Below are positions 20,846-33,477 of a DNA stretch of 64,000 bases, piece after piece. A program made the position numbers and the translations under genes. The stretch covers positions 11,819,001-11,883,000 of the forward strand of contig NC_134028.1 in NCBI RefSeq assembly GCF_964204645.1, written 5' to 3'. Each line of letters opens with the position of its first letter. Position 1 is the stretch's first letter. This DNA comes from Tubulanus polymorphus. Its lineage: Eukaryota; Nemertea; Palaeonemertea; Tubulaniformes; Tubulanidae. Under the pieces are notes generated by a model. That model was not told the DNA's origin. It searched no databases and worked only from the letters and a program-made list of their open reading frames with translations.

Positions 20846-23055
20846 GAGCGGAAACTTGCCTGTTATTGACATGTGACTGCAAAGAAGGAGTGAATGTTCA
20901 TTCAGAATTGAATGCACTCAGTAAAATCGTTACTGAAGACATTTCTACTTTCAAAGTTCATTATGCGAGTAGAAATTGCAAACATTCCTTTGCAGTCACA
21001 GAAATATACAGAAATCGTTTAGAGAATGAAGTTGCAGATACCGTTTCAGTAGCTATTCTTTCTAACAAACCCTTCGTTTCTGGTGTACACATTATTAAAT
21101 GGAACAGTCGGTTAGGGCATTTTCTTTGCCAAACATGTCGTTTCAATAGCAATTCTCCTCATAAAGACTGGTGCGAAGAAAATAATTTTGATTTACCGTC
21201 AAAAGCGAATAATGATGATGAACCTATTCCACAGAGAGAGATCAAGTCAGTGTCATCAATTAAAATACCGTATCCGTTGCCAAGCAGGCTGAGGGAAGTT
21301 CTCAGGACACGAAAACTGGGCTAAGGGTATCCTGAAGCTCTTATTCTGTATTTGGTAACTCCTAGTTGCAAACATAATCGCCCATGGGATAAGCGGGATC
21401 CTGTTTTAATGGAATGGGAATTGCAAAATGCTACCATATATACAGAAAATGGAGGACAGTGTTATACTATAAGAGATGGTGCTGTTAAGCCTATTAAATG
21501 TAATGTAATAATAATCAATTAGGCCTGTTTATTAACATTAATAGGGTTCTCTACGGTAACAGGTAAATTTCAATTAAAAATGTATCAATTAAGTTTTCGT
21601 CCATCAAATTTGGTGATCATACCCTCAAAAGCCCATCAAGTTTCATATTGAAGGCCCTTCATGTTTTTAGACATAACATAATAATAATTATTAACATTTG
21701 TCCCTAAAATGGATGCTTATTTGACTTTGTATATCTTTTGTAGTGTATAACATCCCATACGATGGTGATTGTGATTGCCGATTATTTTTCGATGGCCAGC
21801 AAGTACTTTTGGTGAATTCGAATAATTCAAGTCTAGTTGATTATCGTTTGTTATTCAAGTATATGCATTTAGTGGCACAAGCAAGGAATCCGCTCTCTTC
21901 ATTTCAGAGGTATTAATACTTTTTGCTTTTTTTCCAAGCACTTGTACATTTTTCTTCTGAATTGAATATAACTTTTATTCATTTAAGGGCTATGTCACGG
22001 TCAGCTACAAAATTTTTGAATGAACAGGCGATTCCACTTCATACTTTGCAACCTACATGGAATGTGTTTGTGCGTTTATATTTTCACGTCCCGTTTGTAA
22101 GGACCAACCTCATACAATAATATGCAACGGGATAGATCTGGGATTTTGGAAAGATCTGCTGCACAACATAAAAGATGACTCGCCAGGGGTAGGAAGTGTT
22201 CAAATTGAAGGCACGAAACATAAGGATAGTCTTCATACACGATACAAAATGTAAAAAATTACTCTATAAATGTGTCTGATTCACTTACTAAAACTGGAAA
22301 AATAACACCTAGAGAGTATGGTAAGTAAACACAATCATCTTGCTAATCTCAAAGTGTTTGTCGAGTCGAATTCATATCTAAAAGCGAGATCTTGTGAATG
22401 CGTGCTCTTTAAAGCTGTGGCCTGCAATGGACCCGTCTGTGCAGTAATGCAGTGTAATGTATATGAAGGGACTGTTGATTTGCTGTACGATCTTCTTGGA
22501 AGTGATGTAAGATATCTCAACAGTGCGATTCACGCAAATGTGAGCGAACTGCTTAAGAGAGCACCCATACTTGTGCAGTTCATACTGGATTGTCATTATG
22601 CAACAGAAATGACAGCCAGTGTGATAGGATTGGTCATCGATGTCATAGAAAGATCGAAGTATTGTTTTCAGGTAAAATATCAACATTAAACTACTACCAA
22701 CTCTCTTGAATTAAGCAACTTAAAAACCTTATTATTGATCCGTCATTCCAAAACAATGGCCCATGAATTTTTAGGTTACACGAAATGAGACAAACAATTA
22801 CAGACCAGCCCAATCAGCAGAATTATTTAAATCGTAGAGTTCTTCCCAAGTCTTCCAAAACAACACAGGTTAGTTACATAAGAACGACTAAAATTTTTCC
22901 TGATGAGTAGATGCGAAATCCTAAGAATTACAAGTATTCCCAATTGTCAATCTGTAATTTCAGCGATGTACGATATACAATAGATAGTGGAAATGAAGGC
23001 CCTGCATACAGAGCTAGTGATGTAAATCCACACGCGATCAGTTATGGATTCCAGG
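20846..23055 (+). pseudogene. Decayed multi-exon gene of an uncharacterised, probably transposase-related family
   Basis: Several pieces on the plus strand read as one protein: 20846-21520 (cysteine/histidine motif TCDCKEG, later CKHSFAV and FLCQTCRFN, with an in-frame TAA at 21322), 21743-21910 (YNIPYDGDCDCRLFFDG), 21990-22250 (PVCKDQPHTIICNGIDLGFW, frame change near 22065), 22323-22670, 22776-22867 and 22962-23055 (HAISYGFQ). Exon borders have usable GT/AG signals. From memory, the motifs CP-x-C...IICDG-x-x-LGF and PH-x-I-x-YGF occur in large uncharacterised proteins of invertebrates, perhaps related to KDZ-type transposases. I cannot verify this. The stop and frame change indicate decay. 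Confidence 0.5.
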
Positions 23056-24099
23056 TTAGAATGACAAGTTGTGCTTTTAAAGAAAATTTGGTAATCTGGC
23101 CCTGTAATATTTTATTAGGTCGTGTCGAGTCATGAGTCACCAAGGCACCATTTACCCCTAACTACGGAGCGCTCCGATGTGACATGCGCAATTGAGGCGA
23201 TTTACACTGATCTCAGGAATGAAGAAAAAAAAAGAGAAGGTCGGAAATCAGTCTATGGTCGGAAGATTTTCATCTCTGAAGTACTCAGATAGAAGCTATA
23301 TTATTTCAAATTAGTAACAATTTTAATGGACAGAATTCGGTTTGAGGTAAAAGTACAGGATTCCTTATGATTTACTTTCAGAGAACCAGTTTGAAGGAAA
23401 ATGTGTCGTTTCGTGATTTCGTTGTCGTATGCGTAATTTACGGGAAGCTAAATCATGGTGTGCCTACTAAGTTGGGAAATCGAATGCGTGAAATGTTCTA
23501 GTAGTTGGAACGTAGCCGACTTCTTAGATAACGGCGGTCTCTAGAATGATTGGCAGCTCAGTGTTTGGAGCCTTCTATCAGTATCTATGAGAGCGTGCGC
23601 TGCATATGGCATTTGTCTTTGATCAATAAAGTTTGTTTAGCGTCTGTGGATCATCAATAAATGTATGTACAAATGAAGTTTATATACATTTTTGTTGACT
23701 GCATCATTGATATTGTGTCATATATATCTAGTAGGATTTTCTTTGAGCTGAGATTAACCAGTAAAGGTAACACATCAAAAAAGTGATATATAGCGATGAT
23801 AGTCAGCCTCAGCGTGAGTGTGATAATGTATTCATATCCCTGGCCAAGTGCCAAGTACCTGGTTTCCTGGAAAACTAAACCTAGGCCAAGTGTTGAGGCA
23901 TGTTCTTCTCACTACATGCAGCGCTGCCTCGGCGCTGTTGCTTGTAAAGTATGTCCTATTTGATTTCACACTGCGGGGCATTAAATTAAAAAATTTTCTT
24001 GGGGGAGGGCCCCCAGACCCCCCGCAATGGCTTCGCACCTTCGGTGCTCGAATCGTCGTTGCAGAATGAGGTTAATATTTCTTACTGCGCCCTACTATA
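23056..24099. other. Intron; contains a GC-rich repeat fragment at 23840-24070
   Basis: The fragment carries GGGGGAGGGCCCCCAGACCC followed by CCCGCAATGGCTTCGCACC and looks like a dispersed element end. No other copy is evident in the window. The remainder is unassigned. Confidence 0.4.
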
Positions 24100-25930
24100 A
24101 ATTTGAGCCGTGGAGAACACTGCTGTACATTACTTTTTTAAACCATGATCAATGATATTTTACTATATCACTCCCAGCAGTTTTAGAAATGAACTGATAA
24201 AGTTTATAACATTGTACAACTAAACAGATTCTTTCGGTGTGGTCGGGTCTATCTATTCTCACAGTACAGTACACCAGATCGACATGAGCAATAAGTACGT
24301 GTGAGCAGTATCTATTCACCGGACAGAAGCGATATTCAACGTCGTATGAGAGAGGACGCGGAACGTGGCTACCCTACTATGTGACCGTCTCATCACAACT
24401 TTTAGCGTTAAGCAGAAGCCTAGCGCTAATAAGACACAGAGGTCAATAAGACAGATCCCACGCATAGGCCGGACCGCTCTTTATACTACACAATATTGGT
24501 CGACATGAATGGTATTTTAAAGCAAATTAGATTTATTTAAAATTCATCTGCATATCAATACAAACGTTTTTTTCGTCAATATAATCCAGAGCATATGCAT
24601 CGTTAATTTTAGTTCAAATATTTTCAAACAAATCTTTAGAGAGAAATTAAGAGAATATCCTCAATCTAAAGATTAATGGCTTCGTTGATTTTGGTGAGCT
24701 TCACTAGTTACTAAAACGATGGCACTATCATCACAGCTCTGCAGTAAATACTGCAAACTACGCCATAATCAATTTTACTTCTTCTTTTGTAGTTTTCTCA
24801 TTGAAGAATTTTATATGTTGCATCAGTAATATATAACAAGAAAGAATTTCTAAAAATGGGCTTGCTGACATGGTTGTACTGAAAGCTTGCTTGGTGGTTT
24901 TGCATTTCTGTAGTAAAATTAATCGAACTTTGAACTGATTACTTTTTAAAGAACTAAGAGATCGGTGTTGTCTTACATCGTTACATGAAATGTTACACCC
25001 GGGGACTGGGGATGAGAATGATTTTATTGTAGACATGGACCAAGTTAGTACAAGCTTTTAGATAGTTGTTATTTGAATATTGTAGTGTCTTAACGGAATC
25101 TATCATCATGTTAATAATTGCTAGATTACTTATTGGATTGTGTTGAAATGATTTTGCTGGCATAGAAAAATTCGAGTGACTTCAGGTGAAGAGAAGCTAA
25201 CACGAAAAGAGATATAGGAGCCAGAATTTTTCTTTTTAAAATAATAAAGACATTAAGCAAGAATAAGTTGCATTTTTTTCAAATGACAATCTACTACGAT
25301 CATCCGATAAAGTTTATTGCCACCATAGACTACCACCCCCTGGCTCTTTGAAGAGACAGGGAACCAGTCTTCCAATTCAATTCAATTCAGAATTTATTTT
25401 ACAGAAAAGCAGTTTTTAAGTTTTAGATATCTAAACTGATAAATATAAATGTTCATACAGAGATTTTTCAAATGGCCGCTATTGCAAGCACCCAATGAAA
25501 GTAATAGAAAATTAAAAGAATTTTTCAAAAACGTGAAAGTAAATGTTTTATTGTGAAATTTTCTTGTGTTAATCAAGAACGAATTGAATTGTCGGCAGCA
25601 CTATGCCGCACATGAACCGTGTGATAGCAATATGGCCTCGCAATCATGCAAGCCCATGTAAAGCCTACTTGTAAATTTGACAGTAAATGTTGTACAATTC
25701 TGCTTGTGTTGTTTACGTTAGTGGATAAAGATCACGTCTCACTACGTCGCTGAAATCCCCAAAAACGGCATAAAAATGTCAATTTACCCAATTTAGGCTT
25801 CATCAATAGCCTTCAAAAGCAGTTGCCACTTAGCTGCTGTTATAACAGCCAACTTAATGCAGACCTTAGCCCGTGAATCATTTCACACTCAGAGGAGATA
25901 GTGGTCAACACTTATTCAGCACTCCATTTT
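24100..25930 (+). repeat. Dispersed repeat family 2, plus-strand copy
   Basis: Bases 24110-24470 match 35755-36140. Bases 25100-25620 match the complement of 16110-17100. Bases 25640-25930 match 35420-35690 (CCTTCAAAAGCAGTYGCCAC, CAACTTAATGCAGACCTT). The three copies together imply a parent of at least 1.8 kb. Coding capacity was not recognised. Confidence 0.68.
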
Positions 25931-26317
25931 TATACTTATAGATTCAGCTGGGCTGAATCTAAAAACTCTACATCATGTAAATTATAGACAAGTTAATAGG
26001 GCAACATGTGGATTTTCAAAAGGTATTTAATGCACGAAAAATGGAATGATTTACTAAATACTATGACAACTCATTCCCAATTATCAAAAGGAAATGGAAT
26101 CGATTATAAGATAAGCTAAACCCTTGGATGACAAGAGGTCGATTTATTTCACTGAAACACAAGGAGGAGCTCTATACAGAGGATCTTAAGAACAGGTCAG
26201 TTGAATCAAAATCAGTGTTTAGTAAAAACAGAAACTGTTTTCACAAATGTATACGTATGGCTAAAAAAGATTTTTACATGCAAAAGTTTGAAACTATACG
26301 GACTGATTCCAAGCAGA

Positions 26318-26468
26318 CCAGGGGCCGGTTCCATAGTGAGGGTTTAGACTTAAGACAAGTCTAAAACCAACTTAGTTCTATAGCCAATCTAACAACTTAA
26401 GATCAAGTCTTAACATTTAAGACCACTTTTGGTCTTAAGTCTTGACCATGGAACCGGGCCCTGGGGAT
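26318..26468. mobile_element. Small MITE inserted in the LINE
   Basis: Terminal inverted repeats: left CAGGGGCCGGTTCCATAG, right (other strand) CAGGGCCCGGTTCCATGG. Inside are repeated GACTTAAGAC-type blocks that are themselves partly palindromic. It interrupts the LINE between codons for KQT and WGLINSILHK. The CAGGG start suggests hAT affiliation. Exact ends and target duplication are ambiguous. Confidence 0.65.
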
Positions 26469-26969
26469 TAATCAATTCTATACTACATAAAAGAAAAGCA
26501 TCAGATTTTCCTGAAAAGTTCAGACATAATGATCAATTCATTACCGATCCCCTCAATATAGCTAATAATTTCGATTACTTTTTTATAAATATCAGTCCAA
26601 AACTAGCTAATAAAATTCCAGATACAAACAAAGATTTCAAGAGCTATCTAAAAAACAGAGTTGAAGACACAATTTTCCTACCTCCAGTGACTAAATTAGA
26701 AATAGAAAATATTGTTGAACTTTTTAAATCAAAGAATCATTCTGTAGTTGATAATGTTAGTCAGAAAATATCAAAGGAGGTCATGCATCTTATCTCTGAT
26801 CCCTTAGTATACATCTTTAATCTGAGTTTGGTATCTGGCGTTCTTCCTAGTGCTCTCAAAATCGCTCAGGTTTGTCCAATTTATAAAACTGGGGATAAGG
26901 CAAGTTTCACAAATTATCGCCCCATCTCAATCCTACCCTGCCTCTCTGAAATGTTAGAAACAAGAGCCC

Positions 26970-27815
26970 CAAGGGGCACTATGGCCAGCCTGTCAGCTTT
27001 TCATAAAATAGCAAATGATGATACATTCTGTGGGTTAAATTTGTCAAAATACACTCCCAGCTGAGAGTCAATAATACCTAATAAATAATTTACACAATAC
27101 AATCGTAGAATACAAAAGTAGCACAGACAGCGACTGGATCTGACAGGAACAAATACCTCAGATAAATCTTTTCCCTTGGTCTTATTGATTTTAATGCGGT
27201 TTAGAATTGAATTTGCTCAAAAAAACAAAATTGAATTGGATTTGATATTTTTTGCAGAATAAAATTTGATTGAATTTGTAGTTTGCGCACATGGCTAATT
27301 AGCATATCAAGGTCATCTATCCGATTTAAGTAAAAAGCTATTTTTTCCGGACTTTGCATATTGGTCAATGATATTTTCTGTAGTGCAAATTAAAATATTC
27401 CTCCCAAAAGCAAATCAGGTAAAAATTTCACAGAAATCGATCTTGAAATACAATTTCAGATCTAAAAATTAAACCAGGAAGTAAAACGGTAGACGATACC
27501 GCGGGTTCACGTGAACACCTGCTGATTTCTGCGGCTAAGCCAATCATAGAGGAGTCTCTGCTTTCTGATTGGCTCTTCAAAACCAATATCCTTGTGATCA
27601 GATATTCGCGAAAAAGCTCATATAAATTTCAACGAGGCCCTCTTTCATAATTCAGCTGCGTAGAGTTTGGAGAATGGATAATGCTTTAATGAATGATTTG
27701 TATGATTATATGCTCAGTTGCACAGACAAAGAACCTTTGCTCTGGAAACCATGTCATTTAAATTCGCTCCATTTATATAGTAATAGGCTCAGCCTACGGC
27801 CGGCCTAAAAATTAT
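26970..27815. repeat. Inserted repeat of about 845 bp in the LINE (dispersed family 6)
   Basis: LINE coding stops after SEMLE and resumes at YSHVIEFLESHN. The insert starts CAAGAGCCCCAAGGGGCAC and ends GGCTCAGCCTACGGCCGGCC. A second copy lies at 38600-39195, with the same order of blocks but an internal deletion of the part around 27490-27730. No long terminal inverted repeats and no coding motif are seen; class unknown. Confidence 0.7.
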
Positions 27816-29222
27816 GTATTCCCATGTCATTGAGTTTCTTGAATCTCATAATGTAATTTCAGATTCCCAGTTTGGGTTTAGGAAAAAACATTCCACGTCC
27901 TATGCCCTGAAAATAATCGATAACTGAATTAATAAATTGGATTGTGGCGAGACTATTTTAGGTATTTTTTTAGATTTATCTAAAGCTTTTGATACCATAG
28001 ATCATGCAATACTATTAAGCAAACTTGAACACAATGGTATCAGAGGTTTAGCTAATATCTGGTTTAAAAATTATCTTTGTAACCGATATCAGTGTGTAAA
28101 ATATGGATATAAAACATCCAATATAATGAAAATATTAAGTGGAGTCCCACAAGGATCAATCTTGGGTCGTCTACTCTTTATATTGTACATTATCGACTGC
28201 CCCAATGCGTCAGCTATTTTTCAGACTATTATGTTCGTGGATGATACTAATACCTTTGCTTCCCATAAAGAGTACAGAATTTTGGAGAGAACTGTCAATC
28301 TTGAACTTGCAAATTTGGATGTCTGGTAAGTCAAATAAACTGTCATTAAATCTTGACAAAACACATTTCATGGAGTTTGGTAGAGCTAAGAAAAAAAGGA
28401 CATCCGAATGTATATTGGAGATGTACCTTCACAAAAAGTAAATAACACCAAATTTTTAGGAGTCCAAATTGATGATAATTAAAATTGGAAAGCCCACATA
28501 CAAAATATTGCGAAGAAAGTGGCACAAGGTATTGGTATCATCCAACGCTTATCATATTTTGTTCCACTATCTGTTCTTCTAAAATTGTACTATTCTCTTA
28601 TTCATCCATACATTCATTATGGTAACATAATTAGGGCAAAAAATACCACTAGTAATCTTAACTATCTTGTGGTCTTACAAAAGAAAGGGATTAGAGCGAT
28701 TTTTCAAAAAGTACAAACTAATGTAATTAGAGGATATCAACAAACTACAAAATTGCCAGTTCATGTTAAAACTATCTAAAAATTTCTGTTCTTTCAAAAG
28801 AAATTTAAAGAAGCAGTGGCTTTGGAAGTGCAATGACTGCAGCGCGAAAGCCGCGGCATTCTGTCCAAAATCAGCATTTGGCCACGGCAATCAAAAATTG
28901 CTTCCAACGCCCCTGAGAAGTCCATCATGGACAGTTACTAACTCATGCCACTTATACCATCTCAAAATATACATATGAACATTGTTTAAAATCTAGTATA
29001 GTGCCCGTCTGAAAGTATGTATGTGTGTGTATGCATGAACTGTGTGTGAAGATGTGTGTTTTTTTCTCTTTTCCTTATCTTGTTTTCCTTTTAGGGTGCC
29101 TGATACTACAAGCTTTGCTTTTGCAAAACAAATCACTTATAGTTCTTTTGTAATGTAAGTCTTATATATCTTTTATACATTGATGTAAATTATTCAGAAA
29201 ATAAATTTGATATGATATGATA

Positions 29223-30735
29223 ATATCATAGATTATCCATAAAACTGACAAATTCAATTAATATTGTCTCTTTTTAGTTTTAGACATCTACGATAGCCAC
29301 TTGTGAAAGTAACTCATTCATTGATCCGAGCAATACAAAATTTCCCACGCCCTAGACCACAAAAATGAGGGCATTAACCAAAAATCTGCCATAACTATCT
29401 GCTCGCCCACCATGGTTATTCAGAGAAATTTGCAACGTCTTCAACAGCTGATACAACCGCACCCGCGTCTGTCAATCATCTTAATTGATTCATAAACTAA
29501 AACGCTGACTATGAAAAAACTATGCGGTGAATCAATCCAGAATTTTTCAGTAGAACGTATGACACTAGGTACCTTTCTTTAAAGGTTTATTAGTTGTATG
29601 TCATTTACAATCAGTTATATAATACTTTATTCATAACTGAAGCGGCGCACTGGCAGCGGACGCTCATCATGCAAGGTCAGTCACGTAGGCCAACGATAAC
29701 AACACGAAACAAAGCACCGTTTTGCCGGTTAAGAGCGTCTCTCCATATAAATTAGAGACAATGTAATGGACCATTGGTTGACACTAACCTTTGATAAACT
29801 TTGTATGGATACAATCAAGATAATTCCACCCTATAATTCCACTATTCAACGATCGACACGCAGCTTAAACATGGCGCCGCCATTCAATATCCGAGTCACA
29901 ATGTAATCTCTACATACATCAAAATCACACTCGAATTCAATTGTTGACTTATGAGAAACGATCGAAATCTAGCAATTTGATTGGGAAAATAGCAGCACTA
30001 TATTTGAAAAAAGTTGATAAACCACCTCCAACTGTATAATTATTTAAAAGCTTTGCCTTCACATGGAACTATTTCTGCCTTATCACAGGTGCACTCTGCC
30101 ACCGTGATTCGCCCATTCAATGATAAAACTATCCCATGGTCTTACTACCGGCATTTTCTAATAATTAAGGGAAATATTTTAAAAAAGCTAAATTTCACAC
30201 TGCATTAATAAGATTTAAGTATTTATTCAGTTGACAAATCTTCCTCTGAACTCCCATCAACAAGTTATAAGTGGCGACACGAAAATGACGTCATCGACTC
30301 ACTACCATCTTATAACCTTCATGACTACATCATGAAGGTTAAAACGTGGATGTATGCAAAATGTTTGGGAGCGGCTCATCGAATAAATGATAAGTTAATC
30401 TAAATTATCAAATCTGTGAATAAGCCGAGGGCAGTTCTTTTTAGCTTAAAATACATATCATATTATAAAGCTTCGCCCAATATGCCGAGGCCCTGCCCTG
30501 ATGATGTATGAGGCTGACAATACGCGCCTGCTGATGTGGGAGAGTGCTGTGTATACAATCATTGAATTCACTGTGCTATAGACTCGCTCAGGTGATTACT
30601 AACACAAATAGCCGTACTGTAACCTATATTTGCACATACTCGGCTGATTGCTGATGCTTTATGTTAACAATTGTATTAGCGACGTGGTAAAGCATTGACC
30701 GCATTTTTCAAGTCGGAATCCATCAAATGTCAAAC
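29223..30735. other. Intron, nothing recognised
   Basis: No coding motif, RNA gene or paired terminal repeat was found in this 1.5-kb stretch. Confidence 0.5.
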
Positions 30736-31826
30736 AAGGGGTCCAGGGACGCCATGCCCACTTGGGAAGTGGCTTCAAATGCTCAACAATCTAATAATTT
30801 CAATATTCAATGCCCCCTGGTGACCATATACAAAAACCAATGACCTTGAAACTCGCCACAATCATAGAACATGTCATGAACTACAACTTTGCAATTGATC
30901 ATGGTAACAAAATATGCCTAAGTACCTATCTAATAAGGAAATACTAAGTTATTCTACTATTCAACGCCCCCTGGTGACCATTTAGAATAACTAATGTCAT
31001 TAAAACTCACCACAATCATGGACGATGTCATGAGCTACAACTATTCAATTGATTGTTGTAACAAAATATGCATAGGTACAAATACATAGAAGTACTAAGA
31101 TATTGTATTACTTAATGCCCCCTGGTGGCCATTTACAAAAACCAATGACCTTGAAACTCACCACAATCATAGAAAACGTAATAAGCTACAACTTTTTAAT
31201 TCATTGTGGTAACAAAATATGCTCAGTTATCAATATAATGCTGAAAAACTTTTTCCCACCTATGAATGAGTAGTGATGACACCAAGATGGCCGCCAATTG
31301 CGTCATAATTGGCTGATAAAAAATAACTGTCTCAGATATAAAACATCCCTTTCCAAAGAATACCCATCAGCAATTGCAATGAGAAGTGGCAAACCAGTAG
31401 GAAGCTACAGGACTCAGAATTCTGGCCAAAATTGACATTTTTGGGCACTAAAAAGGTCATTGGACGGCCATCTTGAGTTCGATGGACCCAATTTCATTTA
31501 TGCTGATGAGCCCTAAGGGGATTCAAATATATTGAAAGATCAAGGTAATTGATCAAAGCGTCTTCAAAATTTCCCTCAACAAGTTCAAAAATGTGTAAAA
31601 AGTGCTGTTTTTGGCGAACAACAATGGCTGCCAGTCGGCCATATTGATTCTGACAGGGCCAGTTTTTGGCTGTAGATGTGTCTAGGGTAACCCAAATATC
31701 AAAACATTACATTGAAGCGTCTTCAAAACTTCCCAAAATAACTGGATTCTGTCTACGGATGGATGGACCACGGACGAAAAGTGAACGCAATAGCCTGCTG
31801 GGACTGAAGTCCCAAGTGGGCTAAAA
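30736..31826 (+). repeat. Dispersed repeat family 1, copy C
   Basis: Starts AGGGGTCCAGGGACGCCATG and ends with hairpin GGGACTGAAGTCCC followed by AAGTGGGCTAAAA. Three or four monomers lie between 30800 and 31230. The right half matches copy A closely, including CTGACAGGGCCAGTTTTTGG and the GACGAAAAGTGAACGCAATA block. Confidence 0.8.
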
Positions 31827-31834
31827 TACAAACA

Positions 31835-32340
31835 TATGTTGACTTTTCGTCCGAGCAGTGATTACTAAGCAGATTGTTTTGCGCGGCGCTATACAATAAA
31901 ACGCGGCGCTATACAATAAAACCGAGCAGAATGCACGAGCAGTATAACCGGAAAGCGCAATTGCTCGGCCGCATAAGTTCCGAGCAATATCTTCTGAAAA
32001 TGGGCATGTTTTATACCTGTCCAGGGACAACACACCCGCTTGGGAAGTAGTTTGAAATGCTTAACAAACAGACTAGTTTGCGATTGTTTTTGGTAGCAAA
32101 ATATTCTAAAGTACCAATAGAATTTGAAAATACTCAGGTATTCAGCTATTCAATGCCCCCTGGTGACCAAATGCAAAAATCAATGACCTTGAAACTCTAT
32201 CACAATCAACAACACATAAGCTGTGACTTAGCAATTGATTGCAGTTACAAAATATCCATAGGTACCAATATAAATAGGCAAATTGTGTAAAACTCAATAT
32301 TCAACTTCCCCTGGTGGCGAGAACCTGGGTAACCCAAATT
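31835..32340. repeat. Family 4 copy (minus orientation) followed by a partial family 1 copy
   Basis: 31835-32010 is the complement of 20440-20600 with an extra GGCGCTATACAATAAAA unit. 32016-32340 starts GTCCAGGGACAACACACCC and contains a single family-1 monomer. The two are directly adjacent. Confidence 0.6.
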
Positions 32341-32545
32341 TTACGTGAGATGATTACTATGACAGTGATACTAATTATCAAATATCAACACAACAGGTCA
32401 AAACCTTTCGATATTTTCTTCTTCTTTATCTATGAGGTTAAAATCAGGTTAAGAATCCAGAGGGCGACTCGTCTGCACTCCCTCATTTTTTTTTCTATAT
32501 AATTGGGAGACAGAGACACATTTTTGGCATCAATAAATAACAGAA

Positions 32546-33275
32546 CAAGGTGCCCATGGGCACTGTTGGATTCAGCGCAGAAGTTAGTGAATTGACGGAG
32601 TTAATCATATCCACCATACTAGACCATACATTGGTTTAGTAAGGTGTTCTATCAGCTTATACTTGCCATAAAAGGAAATGCATGTCATAAACGTATAAGG
32701 TAATTAGATTTTAAATGACAAACAGTTGTTTATATAAGGAAGAGAAGGTAAATACATAACACATTTTAAGTAGGCCTAATAGATTTTGAAATGAAATACA
32801 TACAATCATTTAAATTATAAGCCACCAAATAAATTATAAGGTTTTTTTAAATCAAAAGCATCTCATATGTCATATTTATATTTTTGTTGCTGAAGCTGAA
32901 ATCAAATCTAGTAGTATCGGGAGATGAGAAAGTATTCTAAGTGCCATACTAACTCTGGCAGGATTTTCAGGATTCAAAGCCAAGACCTAAGGCTAAACAA
33001 GGTGCCCATGGGCACTGTTAGATTCAGTGCAGAAGTTAGTGAATTGAAGGAGCTAATCATATCCACCATACTAGACCATACATTGCTTCAGTAAGGTGCT
33101 CTATCAGCTTATACTTGACATAAAAGGAAATGCATGTTATAAAAGTATAAGGTAATTAGATATTAAATAACAAACAGTTGTTTATACAAGGAAGAGAAGG
33201 TAAATACATAACACATTCTAAGAAGGCCTAATAGATATTGATATGAAATACATATAATCATTACAAATTACAGTA
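32546..33275 (+). repeat. Direct duplication, two ~275-bp copies about 451 bp apart
   Basis: 32546-32820 and 32997-33270 match closely, both starting ACAAGGTGCCCATGGGCACTG. The two arms flank about 175 bp of other sequence. This may be two ends of one decayed element or a segmental duplication. Confidence 0.8.
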
Positions 33276-33477
33276 ACACATATCTAAATTTTAAGTATTT
33301 TCAGAAATTTCTAAGGAACCAACCTTTTAACAGGTAATTTTCATGAAAAATAAGTAGTTTCCTTAACTATACACAATAATCAAAATTTCATCTATCAAAA
33401 TCAAATGTTTTTTTTGGCGGGATCTTCTTCTGTACATTCTGTTCAAGTACAAGTTCAGAATCGTGTGTGTCACTAGG

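Larger units (their letters stand above)
26030..29222 (+). mobile_element. 5'-truncated non-LTR retrotransposon (LINE), interrupted twice
   Basis: Translation on the plus strand starts in the endonuclease-RT linker (NPWMTRG at 26113). It continues with SFTNYRPISILPCLSEMLE at 26910-26960, DSQFGFRKKHST near 27870, LDLSKAFDTIDHAILLSKL, SGVPQGSILG and the catalytic FVDDTN at about 28230. A C-terminal part follows (LSVLLKLYYSLIHPYIHYG). The tail is a short (TGATA)n repeat. Stops and frame changes show it is dead. It is 5'-truncated as usual for LINEs. Insertions at about 26320-26465 and 26970-27815 split the reading frame. RT style is CR1/Jockey-like. Confidence 0.85.
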
